From an uncultured Novosphingobium sp. (GTDB lineage Bacteria > Pseudomonadota > Alphaproteobacteria > Sphingomonadales > Sphingomonadaceae): DNA of 10,001 nucleotides. The notes beneath the pieces were generated by a model. It saw nothing but the letters and a program-made list of their open reading frames with translations. It made no database searches and was not told the origin of the DNA. Position 1 is the stretch's first letter. Each line of letters opens with the position of its first letter. The DNA lies in assembly GCA_938005655.1 (NCBI GenBank), contig CALLNA010000073.1, positions 1 to 10,001 of the forward strand. The letters are read 5' to 3'. Positions 7,136 to 10,001 of this stretch are shown piece by piece. The translations under genes and the position numbers were made by a program.

Positions 7136-7776
7136 TGGCCACCCCTGCGATCAAGATCTGCGGCGTCACCACCGCCGACGCCCTGGACGCCGCGATCGAG
7201 GCGCGCGCCGGCTATGTCGGCTTCAACTTCTTCGCGCCCTCGCCGCGCTACCTGCCCCCGCGCGACGCCGCCGCCTTGCAGGAGCGGGCGCAGGGCAGGA
7301 TCGCCCGCGTCGGGGTCTTCGTCGACGCCGACGATGCCCTGATCGGCGAAGCCGTCGCCGCTGCGCGGCTCGACATCCTCCAGCTTCACGGCGAGGAGAC
7401 GCCGGAACGCGCCGCGCGGCTGCGCGCGCGCTTCGGCTTGCCGGTGTGGAAGGTCGTGTCGGTGGCCGTCGCGGAGGATGTGGCCCGCGCCGCGGGCTAT
7501 CGCGAGGCGGCCGACTTCATCCTGTTCGACGCGCGGACGCCCAAGGGCACCCTGCCCGGCGGCATGGGCCTGGCGTTCGACTGGAGCCTGCTGGCGGGCG
7601 GCAAAGGCCCGCTGCCCTGGGGCCTGGCCGGCGGCCTGACGCCCGGCAATGTCGCCGAGGCGGTCCGCGCCACGGGGGCTCCGCTGGTGGACACCTCCTC
7701 CGGCGTGGAAAGCGCGCCCGGCGTCAAGGACCTCGCCAAGATCGCCGCCTTCTGCCGCGCCGCGCGCGGGGCATAG
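7135..7776 (+). CDS. trpF: Phosphoribosylanthranilate isomerase
   Basis: TrpF performs the Amadori rearrangement of N-(5-phosphoribosyl)anthranilate to the 1-deoxyribulose form in tryptophan synthesis (EC 5.3.1.24). The 213-residue barrel has the general base C9 in KICGVT (7-12) and the general acid D132 in FILFDA (128-133). LQLHGEE (83-89), the phosphate-binding LAGGLTPGN (164-172) and VDTSSGVES-PG-KD (185-199) are also present. The ATG at 7135 gives the typical N-terminus. There is no normally spaced ribosome binding site, because the nearest purine run is in the left arm of the hairpin described separately. An in-frame CTG at 7105 would add ten residues but is an unlikely start. The gene normally leads into trpB; here trpB begins 1,633 bp further on. 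Confidence 0.97.
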   Translation: MATPAIKICGVTTADALDAAIEARAGYVGFNFFAPSPRYLPPRDAAALQERAQGRIARVGVFVDADDALIGEAVAAARLDILQLHGEETPERAARLRARFGLPVWKVVSVAVAEDVARAAGYREAADFILFDARTPKGTLPGGMGLAFDWSLLAGGKGPLPWGLAGGLTPGNVAEAVRATGAPLVDTSSGVESAPGVKDLAKIAAFCRAARGA

Positions 7777-7777
7777 A

Positions 7778-7926
7778 CGATTATGTAGTTTGCAAACCCG
7801 GCGGGCGAATGATCGGAATGGAGTGGGAAGTGGAGGCCACTCACGAACCTCGTCATCCCGGACTTGATCCGGGGTGACGAACGGGTGGGAACGTCCGCCC
7901 GGTCTGATTTGCAAACTACATAATCG
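7778..7926. repeat. 149-bp element with 19-bp perfect terminal inverted repeats, MITE-like
   Basis: CGATTATGTAGTTTGCAAA at 7778-7796 returns as its exact reverse complement at 7908-7926. The arms are A+T-rich in a roughly 70% G+C setting. The interior holds another hairpin (7851-7879) and GAGTGG/CCACTC (7821-7826 and 7837-7842). No credible protein is encoded. The element begins one base after the trpF stop and ends four bases before the T-tract side of the next gene's terminator, so it fills the space between convergent genes. The inner end of each arm, TTTGCAAA, is self-palindromic. The arms can therefore also be read as one 30-bp palindrome split by an insert with an 8-bp duplication. I cannot tell these two readings apart from one copy. 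Confidence 0.75.
7851..7879. repeat. CATCCCGGACTTGATCCGGGGTG small dispersed palindrome
   Basis: CGTCATCCCGGA (7851-7862) pairs with TCCGGGGTGACG (7868-7879) around CTTGA, with a single mismatch that is a G·U wobble in one RNA strand. From memory, this ATCCCGGACTTGATCCGGG core is a very common intergenic repeat in sphingomonads and other alphaproteobacteria. It often yields spurious translations reading PRIKSGMT, as the minus strand does here. It lies nested inside the 149-bp inverted-repeat element. Confidence 0.75.
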
Positions 7927-7930
7927 CCAG

Positions 7931-7960
7931 AAAAAAGGGCGGCCCGTTGCCGGACCGCCC
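7931..7960 (-). terminator. Rho-independent terminator of the first barrel-protein gene
   Basis: Read on the minus strand, GGGCGGTCCG (7960-7951), loop GCAA and CGGGCCGCCC (7946-7937) form a 10-bp stem with one G·U pair and a GNRA loop. Six T residues follow (7936-7931). It starts 25 bp after the stop codon at 7986 and has the classic intrinsic form. It closely matches the terminator of the paralogue at 8610-8641. Confidence 0.93.
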
Positions 7961-7985
7961 CGATATTCACTTCAGGATCGTCAGA

Positions 7986-8450
7986 TCAGAAGTTGACGCC
8001 GATGCCGCCGACGACAGCGTCGGTGTCCGGCAGGCCCTGGTTGGTGAAGTAGTGGCGGTACTCGACCTTGCCGTAGATCGGACCGAACTTGTGCTCCCAA
8101 CCGGCACCCAGGTGCTCGCTGTCGGTGCAGAAGCGGCAGGGCTTGGTGGTGTAGCCGCCGGCGAGGAACAGCTTGTCCTCGGGCGAGACCTTCGCGCCGA
8201 GGCGGCCGGTGAAGCCGAAGGCCACGCGGTTGGCGGCCGAATCGAGAATCTTGTCGCCCGACACTTCGACGCCCGCGAAAGCCTTCGAGCCGAGGTCGAA
8301 ATCATAGCCGACGGCAGCGCCCACGATCGCTTCGGAATCGCCGCTGCCCCAGATCACGCCGGCGCGAGCTTCGACGCGCGCTTCGTTGGCGAGGGCGGGA
8401 GTGGCGACCACGGCGGCAGCCGCGGCGAGCGAGAAAAGAACGGTACGCAT
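7986..8450 (-). CDS. Small exported outer-membrane beta-barrel-like protein, paralogue 1
   Basis: The 154-residue precursor starts MRTVLFSLAAA, with a signal peptide cleaved after ATPALA (residue 21). The mature part of about 133 residues has alternating Gly/aromatic strands (GVIWGSGD, VGYDFDLGSKAFAGVEVSG, VAFGFTGRLGAKV, IYGKVEYRHYF) and ends in the terminal Phe (GVNF) typical of the outer-membrane beta-signal. A C105-R-F-C108 pair sits in a probable loop. This suggests a small porin-like or opacity-type barrel, but no named family can be assigned and it could be a periplasmic beta protein. The ATG at 8450 is preceded by AGGAG with 10-nt spacing. The frame opens upstream to 8525, but the paralogue shows that the start is at MRTVL. 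It is monocistronic, with its own terminator and candidate promoter. Confidence 0.88.
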   Translation of the reverse strand: MRTVLFSLAAAAAVVATPALANEARVEARAGVIWGSGDSEAIVGAAVGYDFDLGSKAFAGVEVSGDKILDSAANRVAFGFTGRLGAKVSPEDKLFLAGGYTTKPCRFCTDSEHLGAGWEHKFGPIYGKVEYRHYFTNQGLPDTDAVVGGIGVNF

Positions 8451-8497
8451 GATGTATTTGCTCCTGAGATTCACCCATCTGTGTGGGGTACGGAGGC

Positions 8498-8525
8498 CAC
8501 TATGCGGGCACCGTTCGCGCTGCAA
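8498..8525 (-). promoter_or_regulatory. Candidate promoter of barrel-protein gene 1
   Basis: On the minus strand, TTGCAG (8525-8520) and ATAGTG (8503-8498) are 16 bp apart, about 48 bp before the start codon. The support comes from the paralogue. The 15-base block at 8518-8532 matches 9201-9215 at 13 of 15 bases, at exactly the same distance (68 bp) from each ATG, and a TAG in the -10 position is conserved too. The boxes themselves are weak matches to consensus. Confidence 0.4.
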
Positions 8526-8609
8526 TGCACAATCAGGGTTTGAATCAATTGCATATTTTCATGTTGCACTTGCGCAACAGGCTGTAACCGCTGCGATACA
8601 CGGAGGCGC

Positions 8610-8641
8610 AAAAAAGAGGCGGCCCGTCACCGGACCGCCTC
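8610..8641 (-). terminator. Rho-independent terminator of the second barrel-protein gene
   Basis: On the minus strand, GAGGCGGTCCG (8641-8631), loop GTGA and CGGGCCGCCTC (8626-8616) form an 11-bp stem with one G·U pair and a GNRA-type loop, followed by six T residues (8615-8610). It lies 24 bp after the stop codon at 8666. It shares the GGCGGTCCG/CGGGCCGCC core with the terminator at 7931-7960. Confidence 0.93.
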
Positions 8642-8665
8642 CCTTGGTTACCGCTTCCGAAGGGA

Positions 8666-9133
8666 TCAGAAGCGCAGGCCGAGGCCCACGCCGATCGAAT
8701 CGGCATCGGCCGTGGTGGCCGCGACCGGCAGATAGTGGCGATACTCGACCTTGCCGTAGAGCTTGTTGCCCAGGTTCTGCTGGTAGCCCGCGCCGACATG
8801 CCAGTTGCCTTCGCAGGTATCGCAGAACTCGGTCGTGTAGCCGCCGTTGGCGTAGAGCTTGCCGCCGTTGCCGACCTTCACGCCGGCGCGGCCGGTGAAG
8901 CCCCAGCCGACCTTGGTGCCGGAGGTCAGGATCTTGTCGCCCGAGACCTCGGCACCGGCGAAGGCCGAGCTGCCGAGATCGAAATCGTAGCCCGCCGCGG
9001 CGCCTACGGTCGCCTCGGTGTCGCCGCCGCCCCAGATCACACCGCCGCGAGCCTCGACGCGCGCCTCGTTGGCGAGAGCGGGGGTGGCGACCGCAGCGGC
9101 AGCCGCGGCGAGCGAGATGAGAACTGTACGCAT
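8666..9133 (-). CDS. Small exported outer-membrane beta-barrel-like protein, paralogue 2
   Basis: This 155-residue precursor is a tandem paralogue of the gene at 7986-8450. About 60 of the first 70 residues are identical, including the signal peptide (ending ATPALA, residue 21) and NEARVEAR. Similarity is lower in the middle and rises again at LYGKVEYRHY (125-134). It also ends in Phe (GLRF) and keeps the cysteine pair as C104-D-T-C107. The strand pattern suggests a small outer-membrane barrel; the function is unknown. The ATG at 9133 follows AGGAG with 7-nt spacing and is confirmed by alignment with the paralogue, although the frame is open to 9235. It has its own terminator and an A+T-rich upstream region, so it is probably transcribed alone, antisense to any trpF-trpB read-through. 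Confidence 0.88.
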   Translation of the reverse strand: MRTVLISLAAAAAAVATPALANEARVEARGGVIWGGGDTEATVGAAAGYDFDLGSSAFAGAEVSGDKILTSGTKVGWGFTGRAGVKVGNGGKLYANGGYTTEFCDTCEGNWHVGAGYQQNLGNKLYGKVEYRHYLPVAATTADADSIGVGLGLRF

Positions 9134-9152
9134 CGTATTACTCCTAGATTGC

Positions 9153-9174
9153 GACCCCTTCGTATTCGGGGGTC
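9153..9174 (-). promoter_or_regulatory. 5' leader hairpin of barrel-protein gene 2
   Basis: GACCCC and GGGGTC (9153-9158 and 9169-9174) form a 6-bp stem with a 10-base loop just upstream of the AGGAG ribosome binding site of the minus-strand gene ending at 8666. The paralogue has a shorter counterpart at a similar place (ACCC 8473-8476 and GGGT 8486-8489). It could stabilise the mRNA or bind a regulator, but the stem is short. Confidence 0.35.
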
Positions 9175-9180
9175 CGGCGG

Positions 9181-9208
9181 AGCTAGGAAGCCGCGCCTGT
9201 CGCTCCAA
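9181..9208 (-). promoter_or_regulatory. Candidate promoter of barrel-protein gene 2
   Basis: On the minus strand, TTGGAG (9208-9203) and CTAGCT (9186-9181) are 16 bp apart and sit at the same distance from the start codon as the boxes before paralogue 1. The surrounding block (9201-9215) is shared at 13 of 15 bases. Conservation at fixed spacing is the main evidence, because neither hexamer is a strong consensus match. Confidence 0.4.
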
Positions 9209-9246
9209 TGAACAAATGATGTTTTGTTTCCGCATTCCGTCTCATT

Positions 9247-9294
9247 GATACAACTTTGCAACACATTCATTCATACTACTGAAAGTTTTGTATC
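9247..9294. repeat. Inverted repeat in the A+T-rich region between barrel gene 2 and trpB
   Basis: GATACAACTTT (9247-9257) is matched by AAAGTTTTGTATC (9282-9294), pairing over 11 bp with a two-base bulge. It lies in the most A+T-rich stretch of the window (about 9211-9300), upstream of the divergent minus-strand gene and trpB. It could be a regulator site for either gene or a 3' hairpin. Nothing in the sequence identifies the protein that might bind it. Confidence 0.4.
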
Positions 9295-9409
9295 TAAATT
9301 ACGGCGCTTTGGCGGCTTTTCGGTCGCGGACCCCGCTCAAGCGGCACCTCTCGCCCGCAGGCCTCGCCACTGGACTCGGCCCGCCGGCTCTGCCAAGCGC
9401 TGCCGGGTC

Positions 9410-10001
<592 letters not shown>

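Noticed and set aside
7497..7970. 157-codon minus-strand frame crossing the 149-bp element
   Set aside because: It contains the PRIKSGMT string produced by translating the dispersed palindrome, and its rest is antisense to trpF. It has no plausible start or ribosome binding site.
9301..9409. Possible trp leader peptide or attenuator before trpB
   Set aside because: There is no short frame with clustered Trp codons and no terminator-antiterminator pair. Only a tiny CCGCT-CA-AGCGG hairpin and G+C-rich filler are seen.

Overview
The window is about 70% G+C, densely coded, and looks like the chromosome of an alphaproteobacterium of the sphingomonad type (Sphingomonas, Novosphingobium or a relative). 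The basis is the gene set: a LapA-domain membrane protein overlapping pyrF, trpF and trpB nearby, a lactate-dehydrogenase-like FMN enzyme with the sphingomonad-style N-terminus, and small secreted barrel-like proteins that start MRTVL. The short palindromic repeats built on CCTCCCCC and on CATCCCGGACTTGATCCGGG also fit. This placement is inferred from recall of such genomes, not from a search.

Layout. Positions 1-2048 (minus strand) hold the N-terminal 393 residues of a secreted M28 zinc peptidase, running off the left edge, and upstream of it a 3-hydroxybutyrate dehydrogenase. A 70-bp divergent intergenic region separates these from a plus-strand block. That block holds a YpfJ-type membrane zinc peptidase (2119-3009), an unrecognised secreted protein (3202-3912), an alpha-hydroxy-acid oxidising enzyme (3926-5074), a LapA-domain protein (5207-5533) overlapping pyrF (5533-6216), a periplasmic SIMPL-domain protein (6321-7076) and trpF (7135-7776). 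The right part holds two minus-strand tandem paralogues of a small exported barrel-like protein (7986-8450 and 8666-9133), each with its own terminator and a matching upstream element. The first 592 bases of trpB (9410-10001) then run off the right edge.

How the genes fit together. trpF and trpB act in tryptophan synthesis and pyrF makes UMP, so the core is ordinary housekeeping metabolism. The dehydrogenase links to polyhydroxybutyrate or ketone-body use and the FMN enzyme to 2-hydroxy-acid oxidation. The peptidases, SIMPL protein and barrel-like proteins belong to the envelope. No stretch longer than 300 bases lacks a gene, and I see no tRNA, rRNA, CRISPR array, transposase or phage gene.

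I found no convincing new multi-gene system. The points most worth checking are non-coding: a 149-bp element with 19-bp perfect terminal inverted repeats right after trpF; a perfect 12-bp hairpin whose right arm reaches the first base of the trpF start codon; and the barrel-gene duplication, which kept an upstream element at identical spacing together with its terminator. The barrel genes and the 149-bp element together separate trpF from trpB by 1.6 kb.
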